NCBI GenBank assembly: GCA_033852175.1
Contig: JAWSUY010000001.1
Coordinates: 310,001 to 374,000, forward strand
Reading direction: 5' to 3'
Length of the DNA stretch: 64,000 nucleotides
Source: Agarilytica sp033852175
GTDB taxonomy: Bacteria; Pseudomonadota; Gammaproteobacteria; Pseudomonadales; Cellvibrionaceae
Below, piece by piece: positions 27,209-36,863 of the stretch. The notes under the pieces are model-generated. The model did no database searches. It worked only from the letters and a program-made list of their open reading frames with translations, and was not told the DNA's origin. A program made the translations under genes and the position numbers. How positions within the stretch are numbered: the stretch's first letter is position 1; the number at the start of each line of letters is the position of its first letter.

Positions 27209-28570
27209 GTGATCGACCTCCTCCCCCTCATCATGTTTGTCGCCGTTTGCGCCGCCCTTATGGTCGGATACCCCGTCGCCTTTACCTTGGCGGGTGTGGC
27301 GCTCATATTTGCAGGCTTTGGCATTTTTGCTGGGAGCTTCAACGCAGATTTTTTACTCAATTACCCCGAACGTATATTCGGCACGATGAACAACACCACC
27401 CTACTTGCAGTACCATTATTCGTATTTATGGGTGTCATTTTACAACGCTCAAAAATAGCCGAAGAGTTATTAGAGAACATGAGCCGGCTCTGCGGACCGC
27501 TGCCTGGAGGTTTAGGAATATCCGTCATATTAGTCGGCGCATTGATGGCCGCCAGTACCGGTATTGTCGGCGCAACCGTCGTCACCATGGGGCTCATGTC
27601 CCTTCCCACAATGCTGAAGCAAGGCTATTCCACCTCTCTGTCATGCGGCACTATATGCGCGACGGGAACTTTGGGACAAATCATCCCGCCGTCAATCGCC
27701 TTGGTTTTACTGGGTGATATTATTTCTAACGCGCATCAAGAAGCACAACTGTCACTCAATATTTTTAACGCATCACCTGTAACAGTCGGCGACCTCTTTC
27801 TCGGCGCTATCGTGCCCGGTTTATTACTTGTCATTGCTTACATCGTTTATGTCGCCGCAGTCGCCATTTTAAATCCCACCGCGGCTCCGCGAGTAAAGAC
27901 CGAAGGCCATACCAGCAGCGCTGCACTTTTCAAAAGTATCGCTCCCCCATTAGTTCTTATGATCCTTGTACTCGGATCGATTCTCACCGGACAAGCAACG
28001 CCGACAGAAGCTGCCGGAGTGGGCGCCGTAACCGCATTTATACTTGCACTGCTAAAACACCAAATGGATATTGAAAAGCTCAAGGACATTATGCAAACCA
28101 CAGCCCGAATAACAGTTATGGTTTTTGCCATCTTAATTGGCGCATCTTTATTCTCCCTAGTCTTTAACGGACTTGGCGGCAATCTTCAAATTGAACGCTT
28201 TTTTGAAAATTTGCCCGGCGGCACGGTCACCGCTCTTTTTGTCGTGATGCTGGTGATTTTCTTACTGGGCTTTATTCTAGACTTTATTGAAATTACTTTT
28301 GTTGTCGTGCCTTTAGTCGCTCCCGCACTGCTTAAACTCGGGGTCGACCCAGTTTGGCTAGGCATTATGATTGCGATCAATTTACAGACCTCATTTTTGA
28401 CCCCTCCTTTTGGCTTTGCACTATTCTATTTAAGAGGGATTGCACCCGACTCCGTTTCAACTGGCGCTATATATCGTGGTGTCGCACCCTTTATTGTGAT
28501 CCAATTGGTTCTACTTGCTGCTCTTGCTCAATGGCCTTTTCTGATCACTTGGCTGCCCAGTATTTTTTAA
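27209..28570 (+). CDS. dctM: TRAP transporter large permease (DctM)
   Basis: 453 residues from a GTG start with AGGAA upstream. About a dozen hydrophobic helices; the family signatures G-Y-P-V-A-F-T-L-A-G-V, A-A-S-T-G-I-V-G-A-T-V-V-T-M-G and G-T-L-G-Q-I-I-P-P-S are clear, as is the C-terminal T-P-P-F-G-F-A-L-F-Y. It is the transport subunit for a C4-dicarboxylate or 2-oxo-acid class substrate; the exact one is not readable here. Confidence 0.93.
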   Translation: MIDLLPLIMFVAVCAALMVGYPVAFTLAGVALIFAGFGIFAGSFNADFLLNYPERIFGTMNNTTLLAVPLFVFMGVILQRSKIAEELLENMSRLCGPLPGGLGISVILVGALMAASTGIVGATVVTMGLMSLPTMLKQGYSTSLSCGTICATGTLGQIIPPSIALVLLGDIISNAHQEAQLSLNIFNASPVTVGDLFLGAIVPGLLLVIAYIVYVAAVAILNPTAAPRVKTEGHTSSAALFKSIAPPLVLMILVLGSILTGQATPTEAAGVGAVTAFILALLKHQMDIEKLKDIMQTTARITVMVFAILIGASLFSLVFNGLGGNLQIERFFENLPGGTVTALFVVMLVIFLLGFILDFIEITFVVVPLVAPALLKLGVDPVWLGIMIAINLQTSFLTPPFGFALFYLRGIAPDSVSTGAIYRGVAPFIVIQLVLLAALAQWPFLITWLPSIF

Positions 28571-28651
28571 AGCAACGCGGCTCTCAGCAATAAACTACCG
28601 TCTTTGTGGCAAAACATAAAATAGCCCCCATTTAGACAATACGACTACTTG

Positions 28652-28677
28652 GAGGCTCGAAGCCTCAATAAAAATAA
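28652..28677 (+). promoter_or_regulatory. Leader hairpin and A-rich site before the thioesterase gene
   Basis: GAGGCT-cga-AGCCTC forms a tight 6-bp hairpin (28652-28666), followed at 28670-28677 by AAAAATAA, a match to AANAAYAA, 14 bp before the start codon. This could be an Hfq/Crc translational control site given the crcZ-like RNA elsewhere, but a single match in AT-rich DNA is weak. Confidence 0.3.
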
Positions 28678-28691
28678 CTAGAGAACACACC

Positions 28692-29087
28692 ATGTCAGAC
28701 ATCGATGAAGAACCGACCCCTTGTGGCACTTTAGTATTGCAAACACTGACAATGCCAAAAGATACCAACCCTAACGGCGATATATTTGGTGGATGGCTAC
28801 TGGCTCAAATGGACCTCGCTGGCGCCATTGTCGCGCGAGAAATGGCTTCTGGCAGGGTAACAACGGTTGCAGTCGGAGAGATGGTGTTTTTACGCCCAAT
28901 CCCCGTCGGCGCAACGGTAAGCTGTTACTGCGAAGTGCTAGAGTCAGGACGCTCTTCGGTTAAGACTCGTGTAGAGGTATGGGTAAAAGAATGCGACAAA
29001 AACGCACAGGAGAAGGTCACTGATGGGGACTTTGTCTTTGTCGCCATCGATACGAATGGCAGAACCCGAGCAATCATAAAGAAATAA
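28692..29087 (+). CDS. Acyl-CoA thioesterase, YciA-like
   Basis: 131 residues, a single hotdog domain. P-N-G-D-I-F-G-G-W-L-L-A-Q-M-D (27-41) is the catalytic segment, with Asp and the GG turn as in YciA. V-F-L-R-P-I-P-V-G and S-V-K-T-R-V-E-V complete the fold. It hydrolyses short to medium acyl-CoA esters in the cytoplasm, probably as a hexamer. The gene ends at a very strong bidirectional terminator shared with pit. Confidence 0.92.
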   Translation: MSDIDEEPTPCGTLVLQTLTMPKDTNPNGDIFGGWLLAQMDLAGAIVAREMASGRVTTVAVGEMVFLRPIPVGATVSCYCEVLESGRSSVKTRVEVWVKECDKNAQEKVTDGDFVFVAIDTNGRTRAIIKK

Positions 29088-29101
29088 GAAAGAAAAAACA
29101 C

Positions 29102-29163
29102 AAAAAAAGGGGAGCTACCGAAGCGCTTTAAATCAAAAGCACTTCGGTAGCTCCCCTTTTTTA
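29102..29163. terminator. Strong bidirectional terminator between the thioesterase and pit genes
   Basis: AAAAAAGGGGAGCTACCGAAG (29103-29123) is perfectly complementary to bases 29142-29162, a 21-bp stem with an inner GCTTT/AAAGC extension. It is flanked by A-tract and T-tract, so it acts as an intrinsic terminator on both strands for the convergent genes. Confidence 0.95.
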
Positions 29164-29173
29164 CATTCTAAAC

Positions 29174-30451
29174 TTAAGCCCCAAAGATGGCCTTAAGAAT
29201 AAAGAAGAAGATGATAGCCAAACCAGCACCCGCCGGTAGAGTCACAAGCCACGAAAGGAAAATTGTACCCACAACTTTCAGGTTAAGTGCACCAATACCT
29301 CGAGCCAGACCAACCCCTAATACAGCGCCTACAAGCGTGTGCGTCGTCGAGATAGGCAAGCCTAGACCAGAAGCAACAACCACGGTACCCGCTGCTCCTA
29401 GCTCCGCTGCAAAACCACGGCTCGGAGTAAGCTCAGTAATCTTCTTACCAATCGTTGCCATCACCTTAAAACCGTATGTTGCCAATCCGATGACGATACC
29501 ACCGCCACCTAGGAATAATATCCATGTCGGCATAGCCGAGCTTGAAGCGATTTCACCTGACCCCACGATGGAAACAACAGCTGCTAGCGGGCCAACCGCA
29601 TTCGCCACATCATTTGAGCCATGAGCAAAAGCCATCGCGCAAGCGGTGAATATCATAAGGATGGCGAACACTTTCTCAACATCGGCAAAACGGTGCTCGG
29701 ATTCAGACTCTTTCGTTACTTTGACGCGACGAAGCAATACGATGCCAATCAACGCCACTACTACGCCCATTACGCAAGCCATACCAACAGCATCGATAAA
29801 GGTCAGCTTAACCGCCGCATCTTTAAAGACATGCTTTAAGCCTTTCAAAATAGTGACCATCGAAATCAAGAATCCAACGGCGAACATGTAGAAGGGAATA
29901 TACTTTTTAGCGCTTTTGAAAGGGTTAGGGCTGTTAAAAATAAGTTTTTGCACGCTCATAAAGAGGCAGAACGAAAGCGTTCCAGCCAATACAGGTGACA
30001 CCACCCAACTCGCAACAATCTTACCGACCTTAGCCCAAGCCACAGCATCCACAGAGATACCTACAGCAGCAAAACCAACAATGGCACCGACGATTGAGTG
30101 AGTCGTAGAAACGGGCCAGCCCATCATGCTAGCAACCAGTAGCCAAGTTCCGGCAGCCAACAATGCCGCCATCATTCCATATACCAGTAAATGCGGCGTA
30201 TCCCCGAGCATTGAGGGATCAATAATGCCTTTTCGGATGGTTGCAGTGACTTCGCCACCGGCTAGATATGCGCCCAAAAATTCAAATATCATCGCCACAA
30301 CAATGGCTTGGCGAATGGTTAGTGCTCCAGAACCTACGGATGTTCCCATAGCATTAGCAACGTCGTTTGCACCGACCCCCCAAGCCATAAAAAAGCCGAA
30401 ACAACAGGCGACTATTACTAAAATTGTGCCGTATTCTGCCAACACAGACAT
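29174..30451 (-). CDS. pit: Inorganic phosphate transporter, Pit family
   Basis: 425 residues. The two internally repeated PiT signatures are present: G-A-N-D-V-A-N-A-M-G-T-S near the N-terminus and H-G-S-N-D-V-A-N-A-V-G-P in the second half. About ten membrane helices. It takes up phosphate, or a metal-phosphate complex, by proton or sodium symport. It is the second gene of a two-gene unit with the PhoU-like gene (65-bp gap), the common low-affinity phosphate arrangement. Confidence 0.95.
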   Translation of the reverse strand: MSVLAEYGTILVIVACCFGFFMAWGVGANDVANAMGTSVGSGALTIRQAIVVAMIFEFLGAYLAGGEVTATIRKGIIDPSMLGDTPHLLVYGMMAALLAAGTWLLVASMMGWPVSTTHSIVGAIVGFAAVGISVDAVAWAKVGKIVASWVVSPVLAGTLSFCLFMSVQKLIFNSPNPFKSAKKYIPFYMFAVGFLISMVTILKGLKHVFKDAAVKLTFIDAVGMACVMGVVVALIGIVLLRRVKVTKESESEHRFADVEKVFAILMIFTACAMAFAHGSNDVANAVGPLAAVVSIVGSGEIASSSAMPTWILFLGGGGIVIGLATYGFKVMATIGKKITELTPSRGFAAELGAAGTVVVASGLGLPISTTHTLVGAVLGVGLARGIGALNLKVVGTIFLSWLVTLPAGAGLAIIFFFILKAIFGA

Positions 30452-30516
30452 AGGATGACCTCGTAATCTAAAAAATCGTTAACAATTAATGGATGCTCTG
30501 TATCGCTAATGAATCA

Positions 30517-31194
30517 CTAACGAGCAAGAAGAAGTAATAGGCGGCTGCCTACTTTTTGTGATCGGTCGGCAAGCTCACCAATCGATTCAATAATGCGGTA
30601 AAGGAACATCACCTCAATTGGTGGCAATTCAGTTTCCAGACTGAACAACTGCCGACGAACAGCAATTTCATGATCGTCAGCCTGACGCTCAAGCCCATCT
30701 AATTCGGCAACCAAACGCTCCACAATAACCAGCTCATGGCCGCTGAACCCCGACTCAAGCAACTCATCCAACTCGTCAATCGCCTTCAACGCTTTGTGAA
30801 CAACGTCTACAGAAATTGCAACAAAATCGAGCATCAAGGTATGCATGGAAGGAGGAATGGCCATATTTCGACCAAGCATCAAACCCGCAATATCTTTGGC
30901 GGTATTGGCAATTTTGTCTTGTTTGGTCAATAAATCGAGAAGATCGCTACGTGGGACGGGCAAAAATAGGCTTTTCGGGAGGTGCAAACGAAGATCTTTC
31001 TTTAGCACGTCCGCTTCGTTTTCTATTGAACGAATTTTATTGTATTCGTCCTCCGCTTTTTCCCAGTCATTCGCGAGAACAGCGGTAAAAAATGCAATAA
31101 GTTCATCTGCCGCCGAAGCAGAAACGGTCATATGTTTCTGCAATGGCTTAATAGGAGATTTGCCAAACAGATCTACAAGTGTATTTTTAATCAT
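30517..31194 (-). CDS. PhoU-like Pit accessory protein (TIGR00153/DUF47)
   Basis: 225 residues from ATG 31194, preceded by GGAAAACT; a TTG 15 bp upstream is less likely. All-helical protein beginning L-F-G-K-S-P-I-K-P-L-Q-K-H-M, the family hallmark, with E-N-E-A-D (~60) and R-Q-A-D-D-H-E (~190) acidic helices that bind metal in relatives. Proteins of this family are encoded with Pit transporters and are thought to modulate them. It lies directly upstream of pit on the same strand. Confidence 0.9.
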   Translation of the reverse strand: MIKNTLVDLFGKSPIKPLQKHMTVSASAADELIAFFTAVLANDWEKAEDEYNKIRSIENEADVLKKDLRLHLPKSLFLPVPRSDLLDLLTKQDKIANTAKDIAGLMLGRNMAIPPSMHTLMLDFVAISVDVVHKALKAIDELDELLESGFSGHELVIVERLVAELDGLERQADDHEIAVRRQLFSLETELPPIEVMFLYRIIESIGELADRSQKVGSRLLLLLAR

Positions 31195-31330
31195 TATAGA
31201 GTTTTCCAAATATTCCGTACGGCGACCAAAGTGCTCAAACTCTAGCTCGAAAATTGGCGCCAGAATAACAATTTACACCTCAAAGTAAAGAGGTAAGAAG
31301 TTAAAATTTCATCACTAGGCATCGACTGTT

Positions 31331-32473
31331 TTATTGCAACTGACTCCGCTGGCGATAATAGGCCTCTTCGCTGATTTTATGGTAAGCCACAACATTGTCC
31401 ATATAAGTTTTGTACGATTTATAGACCTTAGCAAAAACAGGGTCTGATTCAGACAAATCATCATAAAGCTGCCAAGAAATTTCTTCCAACTTGGCAATAA
31501 CGTCATCGGGAAAGCGCTTAATGTCCACGCCATGAACATTAATCAGCTCAACCAAAGCACCCTGATTTCGTGTCGTGTAGTCATCGAGCGTATCTTGATT
31601 TATGGCCCTTGCCGCGACCTCGATAATACGCTGTAGATCTTTCGGCAATTGCTCGTAAATGGTCTTATTTACAATCAGTTCAAACATTGGGCCAGGCTCA
31701 TGCCAACCGGGGTAGTAATAATACTTCGCAATTTCATGGAATCCGAAGGCTAAATCGTTGTACGGCCCGACCCACTCCGTTGCGTCGATCACCCCCGACT
31801 GCAAAGAGGTGTACAACTCTCCGCCAGGAATATTCACAGCGACACCCCCAGCCCGGTTCAGAACTTCACCCCCCAAACCAGGCAAACGCATTTTTAAGCC
31901 TTTCAAATCGTCAATGGAATTAATCTCTTTATTAAACCAGCCACCCATTTGTGCGCCTGTATTACCCGCCGCAAATGGGATCAGGTTAAATGGCTCATAA
32001 AGCTCTCGCCACAACTCTAGGCCACCGCCATAGTGCATCCAGCCATTATGCTCTTGTGCATTCATACCAAAAGGCACAGTCGTAAAAAGTGGTGCCGCCA
32101 ACATCTTGCCTTTCCAGTAATAGGCCGCGCTATGGCCAAGTTCGACACTACCCGAGGATACCGCCCCAAAAACACCCAGCGCAGGCACAATTTCATTGGC
32201 GCCATATACATCGATAACTAAACGACCATTGCTCATTTCTTTGACTAAGCGAGCAAAATTCTCCGGTGCTAAACCCACGCCAGGAAAACGTTTTGGCCAG
32301 GTGGTGACCATCTTCCAGTGATAAACAGCTTGAGAAGATTGCTCAGCAGTGAGATTAACAGGGGGAGTAACGTTGGCCGTTTTAAAAACCAGAAGGGAAA
32401 ACAAAAGGGCGCTTGTTGCGAGTAAACCGAGAATCGCCGCAGGCATCCACCAGGGGGAGTAACGTTTTTGCAT
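31331..32473 (-). CDS. TRAP transporter solute-binding protein (DctP, TakP-like)
   Basis: 380 residues. An N-terminal uncleaved or lipid-free signal anchor (W-W-M-P-A-A-I-L-G-L-L-A-T-S-A-L-L) precedes the periplasmic domain. Motifs include W-K-M-V-T-T-W-P-K, K-M-R-L-P-G-L-G-G-E-V, G-E-L-Y-T-S-L-Q-S-G-V-I-D-A-T-E-W-V-G-P and Y-Y-Y-Y-P-G-W-H-E-P-G, the pattern of 2-oxo-acid (TakP) or aromatic-acid binding TRAP receptors. It is separated from dctQM by four genes and lies on the other strand, yet may serve it. Confidence 0.9.
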   Translation of the reverse strand: MQKRYSPWWMPAAILGLLATSALLFSLLVFKTANVTPPVNLTAEQSSQAVYHWKMVTTWPKRFPGVGLAPENFARLVKEMSNGRLVIDVYGANEIVPALGVFGAVSSGSVELGHSAAYYWKGKMLAAPLFTTVPFGMNAQEHNGWMHYGGGLELWRELYEPFNLIPFAAGNTGAQMGGWFNKEINSIDDLKGLKMRLPGLGGEVLNRAGGVAVNIPGGELYTSLQSGVIDATEWVGPYNDLAFGFHEIAKYYYYPGWHEPGPMFELIVNKTIYEQLPKDLQRIIEVAARAINQDTLDDYTTRNQGALVELINVHGVDIKRFPDDVIAKLEEISWQLYDDLSESDPVFAKVYKSYKTYMDNVVAYHKISEEAYYRQRSQLQ

Positions 32474-32578
32474 AATTAGTCTTTAATGGGCATCGCTTGT
32501 AAGCGATATAGAGTTAAAAACACCGTAACTGTTCAGGTCGCGCTCTATTCATTTCTCAGCAATAGAGATTTGCCGACA

Positions 32579-34753
32579 TTATAAGGGTTCTAGCTTGGCA
32601 AATCCTAGTATCAAACGCTTATATCCATGCTCTTCGAAATTTACATGGATTTCGGCCTTGGGACCGGTACCGATAATTTGCACGATGACCCCTTCAGCGT
32701 ATTTACCATGCATCACTCGACGCCCTAACTTAAGCCCTGGGTAATCTGGCAGCTCATCACTAAAGCGAGTTGTGGCGAAACTGACTGGACGGCGAATAGT
32801 CGCCTTTATGCGTACCTCTTGAATTAGCTCTTTCGGGATTTCGCGCACAAAGCGAGAAACCGTATTCATCTTTTCTTCGCCGTACATACGGCGAGTTTCA
32901 GCGTAGGAAATCACTAGGCGCTTCATTGCTCGGGTAATACCAACGTAGCAAAGTCGACGCTCTTCTTCCAAGCCTTCAGGATCTTCAATAGAGCGCTTAT
33001 GCGGAAATAAGTTTTCTTCTACTCCAGCCAAAAACACCAAGGGAAACTCCAACCCTTTAGCACTATGCAGCGTCATCATTTGCACTGCATCTTCGTACTC
33101 ATCCGCTTGACCATCACCCGCATCCAGAGCTGCTGCATCGAGAAACTCTTGCAGGGGTCTCATATCTTCGTCTTGTGACTTGAATGAGCGGCAGGCATTT
33201 ACTAATTCTTCCAAGTTTTCTACGCGGGCTTGTCCACGTTCACCCTTTTCCATTTTATGGAAATCTAACAGTCCACTACCTTTAATAACTTCATCCACCA
33301 AATCAGCAAGCGACAATTCATCGATACCAACACCTAGCTGCTCAATAAGTACAAAAAAGGATTTTATTGCATTCGTGGCTCGTGCGGTAAAGACGCCATT
33401 ATTAATGGCGCCCATCGCGGCGTCATACATTGAGCAACCCTGCTCGCGGGCAAATAAACGAATAGTTTCTAGTGTTTTATTGCCAATGCCACGCGTTGGC
33501 GTATTGATCACGCGTTCAAACGCCGCATCATCATTACGGTTTAGTAAAATACGTAAATATGAAAGGGCATTTTTGATTTCTAAACGCTCATAGAATCGTA
33601 CGCCACCATAAATACGGTAAGGCATATTTTCACGTAGTAACTGCTCTTCCAGCACCCGCGATTGCGCATTCGAGCGATACAAGATCGCCACGTCATTAAT
33701 AGAGCCACCGGAATCCCTCCATTCGGCAATACGCTGAACGATATAGCGCGCTTCATCTTGCTCATTGAAAGCCGCATACAAATCAATGGGATCGCCATCT
33801 TCACCGCTGGTCCACAACGTTTTACCAAGACGATCAATATTATTAGCAATCACGGCGTTTGCTGCTTTCAAAATCGTCGCCGTAGAACGGTAATTTTGCT
33901 CTAAACGACAAACTCGTACCGGTGCGAAATCTTGCTCAAACTTTTGAATGTTTTCAATTTTTGCACCGCGCCAGCCGTAAATGGATTGATCATCGTCACC
34001 AACAGCAGTGACTCGCATCGACTTGCCAGCTAACACGCGCAGCCAAGCGTACTGAACGGAGTTAGTATCTTGAAACTCGTCTACCAATAGAAACTTGAAA
34101 CGCTCTTGGTAATGCGCGAGTAGGTCTTTGTTATTGAGCCACAACTCATGCGAACGCAATAACAGCTCAGCAAAATCCACCATCCCACCGCGTGCACAGG
34201 CTTCTTCATATGCGGTGTACACCATTTTCATAGTTGAGGTGTGAGGGTCACTGCCGTCTTGAATATAGGCCGGGCGAATACCCTCGTCTTTTTTGCCATT
34301 GATAAACCATTGCGACTGTTTATAAGGCCAGCGTGTCTCATCGATATTTAAGGCTTGATAGACACGTTTAATAAGGCGTAATTGGTCATCGCTGTCCAGA
34401 ATTTGAAAATTTTCGGGTAAGCCGGCCAACTTCCAATGAGACTTAAGCAGTCGGTGAGCAATGCCATGGAAGGTTCCAACCCACATGCCACGCGGTGAGG
34501 CCCCATGAGGCGCATCACCCATCGCGGCCCCCAAACGCTCTCGCATTTCGTGCGCAGCCTTATTGGTAAAGGTCACCGCCATAATTTCGTTAGGGGAAAA
34601 CCCTTCAACACGAATTAACCAAGCAATACGCTGTACCAAGACACGTGTTTTACCACTGCCAGCACCGGCTAGTACCAGTTGATTTGCGGGAGGGGCGCTA
34701 ACGGCTGTGCGTTGCGCGTCGTTTAGGTCGTTGAGTAATTCTGCGGCTATCAT
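32579..34753 (-). CDS. uvrD: DNA helicase II UvrD
   Basis: 724 residues from ATG 34753; an upstream in-frame ATG would add 28 residues not seen in UvrD. A superfamily 1A 3'-5' helicase for nucleotide excision and mismatch repair. Seen are Q-motif L-N-D-A-Q-R, Walker A A-G-A-G-S-G-K-T, motif Ia T-F-T-N-K-A-A, motif II V-D-E-F-Q-D-T, motif III G-D-D-D-Q-S-I-Y-G-W-R-G, M-T-L-H-S-A-K-G-L-E-F and V-G-I-T-R-A. The C-terminal Tudor-like domain (G-R-R-V-M-H-G-K-Y-A-E-G ... L-I-L-G-F-A-K-L) identifies UvrD rather than Rep. Confidence 0.94.
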   Translation of the reverse strand: MIAAELLNDLNDAQRTAVSAPPANQLVLAGAGSGKTRVLVQRIAWLIRVEGFSPNEIMAVTFTNKAAHEMRERLGAAMGDAPHGASPRGMWVGTFHGIAHRLLKSHWKLAGLPENFQILDSDDQLRLIKRVYQALNIDETRWPYKQSQWFINGKKDEGIRPAYIQDGSDPHTSTMKMVYTAYEEACARGGMVDFAELLLRSHELWLNNKDLLAHYQERFKFLLVDEFQDTNSVQYAWLRVLAGKSMRVTAVGDDDQSIYGWRGAKIENIQKFEQDFAPVRVCRLEQNYRSTATILKAANAVIANNIDRLGKTLWTSGEDGDPIDLYAAFNEQDEARYIVQRIAEWRDSGGSINDVAILYRSNAQSRVLEEQLLRENMPYRIYGGVRFYERLEIKNALSYLRILLNRNDDAAFERVINTPTRGIGNKTLETIRLFAREQGCSMYDAAMGAINNGVFTARATNAIKSFFVLIEQLGVGIDELSLADLVDEVIKGSGLLDFHKMEKGERGQARVENLEELVNACRSFKSQDEDMRPLQEFLDAAALDAGDGQADEYEDAVQMMTLHSAKGLEFPLVFLAGVEENLFPHKRSIEDPEGLEEERRLCYVGITRAMKRLVISYAETRRMYGEEKMNTVSRFVREIPKELIQEVRIKATIRRPVSFATTRFSDELPDYPGLKLGRRVMHGKYAEGVIVQIIGTGPKAEIHVNFEEHGYKRLILGFAKLEPL

Positions 34754-34979
34754 GGGACAGCATTGTAACAGAACTACCTGTATAGAATCACAGCTTTTTG
34801 GTGGCAAACACTCTTGAATGCACTCAAAACTGCCCACTTAAGATTTGGCAGTTCGAAATAAAGTGATGCTTCCATACAGCTTAAGCCGTCTTATAAAGCG
34901 GATTCAATTCTGAAGCGTTCGCAATATTACACACGCTAAGGCAAGCGACTAAACGTTCGGGAAATGGCTGAAAATGTAT

Positions 34980-36746
34980 TTATGCAGCAGAAATCGAAAC
35001 ATCAAAGCAGGCAGAGCCGCCTCCCGTCACACCATCGATATTGAGGAAATCATAAACCTCTAGAATGTACTCTCCTGAAGCAAAGTTCACGCTACCCGAC
35101 TCAGAGTCGTCTACACCAGAATCAAGAACCGCAACACGGCTCCCGCGCCTAAACACTTCAATATCAGGATCTTTGGCCCCTGTGCCCAAGGTTGTCGACG
35201 CTGAAAGAAAGTAACTTCCCGCAGAAGGAATATTCACTCGAATAAAACGACGCGCATCCATACCATTTCCCTCACTAAGACCTTCCAAATTATTGCTGCA
35301 CACATTCACTGTACTGCCAATGGATAGGCTATTGTATACCGGTAAAATAAAAGAGCGGTTGGCTGCGCTATCGTTCATTTCTCCATCGCCATAGATCCCA
35401 GTACCCGTTAACCCCTCTTCTAACATTAATGCATCGAGAACACTATCAACCTCACTAGAGCTGATATCTTTAATTTCTGCGATGAGTAAATAAATCGAGA
35501 TCATCGCCGTAGACTGGCTGTAGTCACTGGACGTCATTGCGTTATATATCGGCGCAAAGCCTGCGGACACAGTATCCACACCATCATTATTGTCATCCGC
35601 AATGTCGTAGATTATTTTGCCAACCGAGTTTTCACTAAACCAGCCAGCATTGCCAAAACTATTGGCTTCTAGAGAAAAACGAAACCCTCGGCCTTGTAGC
35701 GTTCCACCTGAGTCTGCATAGAATTGCTGCTCACTGGCAATGGCAGAAAAGGCATTCGCAAAACCTTCGCTCAACACTAATCTCATATCAAAAGAGCCGC
35801 TTAAACTGTGAGAGCCACCAATACTGTCTGAGCGGGATAGGGTGTCTTCTAAATAATGCCCCCACTCATGCTGAATCACGCTTTTGTCGTATTCATCCGT
35901 ATCACTGTTTTCATCGCCTAGAATGTACATATTGTCTTCAGAGGGATCATAAAACGATGTCCCAATATTACCGTCGGCACGGCTCCCTCCTACAGCCCGA
36001 TTTAGAATACTCCAACGAAGCTCTGCTGGTGGCAAGGCAACCGTCGGGTCAGCATCCAACACTTGCTGAAGCCCCTCATAAACCGAGTCTAATATCGCAA
36101 AAGGCGCAGCTGCACGTATAGCCGTATAACCTGCTCCACCCCACCCAGAGGCTGCATGTAAGTCACGAGTGGCATTGTCCGCACCCGAACTCGCTAACGA
36201 ACCTTGCAACACATACTGAGCATTGCCACTGGTATTATCGGTCACGGCAAAATCCCACGACGGTGATCCGCTTTGACTCAATTCTGCCAAGACTCGGATA
36301 GAAACATTAAGGTTTTGGGCTACAGTCACGCTGTATAAGCCCGACGCATCACTGGTTGTTTGAGCGAGCACTTGACTGGAAGATGAAAGCACCTGAATCG
36401 AGGCGCCTCGTATAGGTTTTACTGAGATATTGCCATAATTTAGTGCCGCTCCAAAAGAAGAATGCGGAACAAAATCATAGGTCAGCGCACCTGAAATCGT
36501 CACAACGGGACTCGGTATTACAGTTGGACTTGGAGTTGCCGTTTGAACAGGTGTTAGTGTTTCCGTCGGGCTTGATGTGACGACAGAAGCAGGGGTAACT
36601 GTTGGAGTAATCGTAGGGCTAGGCGTTGAACCTGAAGAGGAACCACCGCCACCGCTGCCCCCACTTCCGCCGCCGCTACCACCACACGCGCCCGTAAAGG
36701 CCGAAGCACACACAATCACACAATATAGATATCGACGCACAATCAC
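34980..36746 (-). CDS. HEXXH metallopeptidase-like lipoprotein (paralogue of the 53.9-kb gene)
   Basis: 588 residues from a GTG start; a GTG two codons later is equally possible. The lipobox F-T-G-A-C-G-G-S is followed by a Gly-rich spacer and a Thr/Pro/Ser linker (~40-88). Then a small beta domain (T-Y-D-F-V-P-H ... G-N-I-S-V-K-P-I-R-G-A) and a catalytic-looking domain with Q-H-E-W-G-H (His293-His297) and a downstream E-G-F-A-N-A-F, the layout of gluzincin zinc peptidases. The C-terminal D-P-D-I-E-V-F-R-R-G ... Y-I-L-E-V-Y-D-F resembles a pre-peptidase C-terminal domain. Clearly homologous along its length to 53851-55494. Surface tethered; substrate unknown. Confidence 0.82.
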   Translation of the reverse strand: MIVRRYLYCVIVCASAFTGACGGSGGGSGGSGGGGSSSGSTPSPTITPTVTPASVVTSSPTETLTPVQTATPSPTVIPSPVVTISGALTYDFVPHSSFGAALNYGNISVKPIRGASIQVLSSSSQVLAQTTSDASGLYSVTVAQNLNVSIRVLAELSQSGSPSWDFAVTDNTSGNAQYVLQGSLASSGADNATRDLHAASGWGGAGYTAIRAAAPFAILDSVYEGLQQVLDADPTVALPPAELRWSILNRAVGGSRADGNIGTSFYDPSEDNMYILGDENSDTDEYDKSVIQHEWGHYLEDTLSRSDSIGGSHSLSGSFDMRLVLSEGFANAFSAIASEQQFYADSGGTLQGRGFRFSLEANSFGNAGWFSENSVGKIIYDIADDNNDGVDTVSAGFAPIYNAMTSSDYSQSTAMISIYLLIAEIKDISSSEVDSVLDALMLEEGLTGTGIYGDGEMNDSAANRSFILPVYNSLSIGSTVNVCSNNLEGLSEGNGMDARRFIRVNIPSAGSYFLSASTTLGTGAKDPDIEVFRRGSRVAVLDSGVDDSESGSVNFASGEYILEVYDFLNIDGVTGGGSACFDVSISAA

Positions 36747-36863
36747 CGCCTAAAGGCTTAAATCTGCCGTAAAAATAAACAACCGGCTTATTAACATTAG
36801 GTGGCGTATCTAAGTAACGCAAAATTTGAAACGAACAAAACTGAAACAATCTAAATGGTCAAC

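Noticed and set aside
36540..36640. Tandem repeat or CRISPR-like array in the Thr/Pro region of the lipoprotein
   Set aside because: The repetition is low-complexity coding sequence for a Thr/Pro/Ser linker, not spaced direct repeats.
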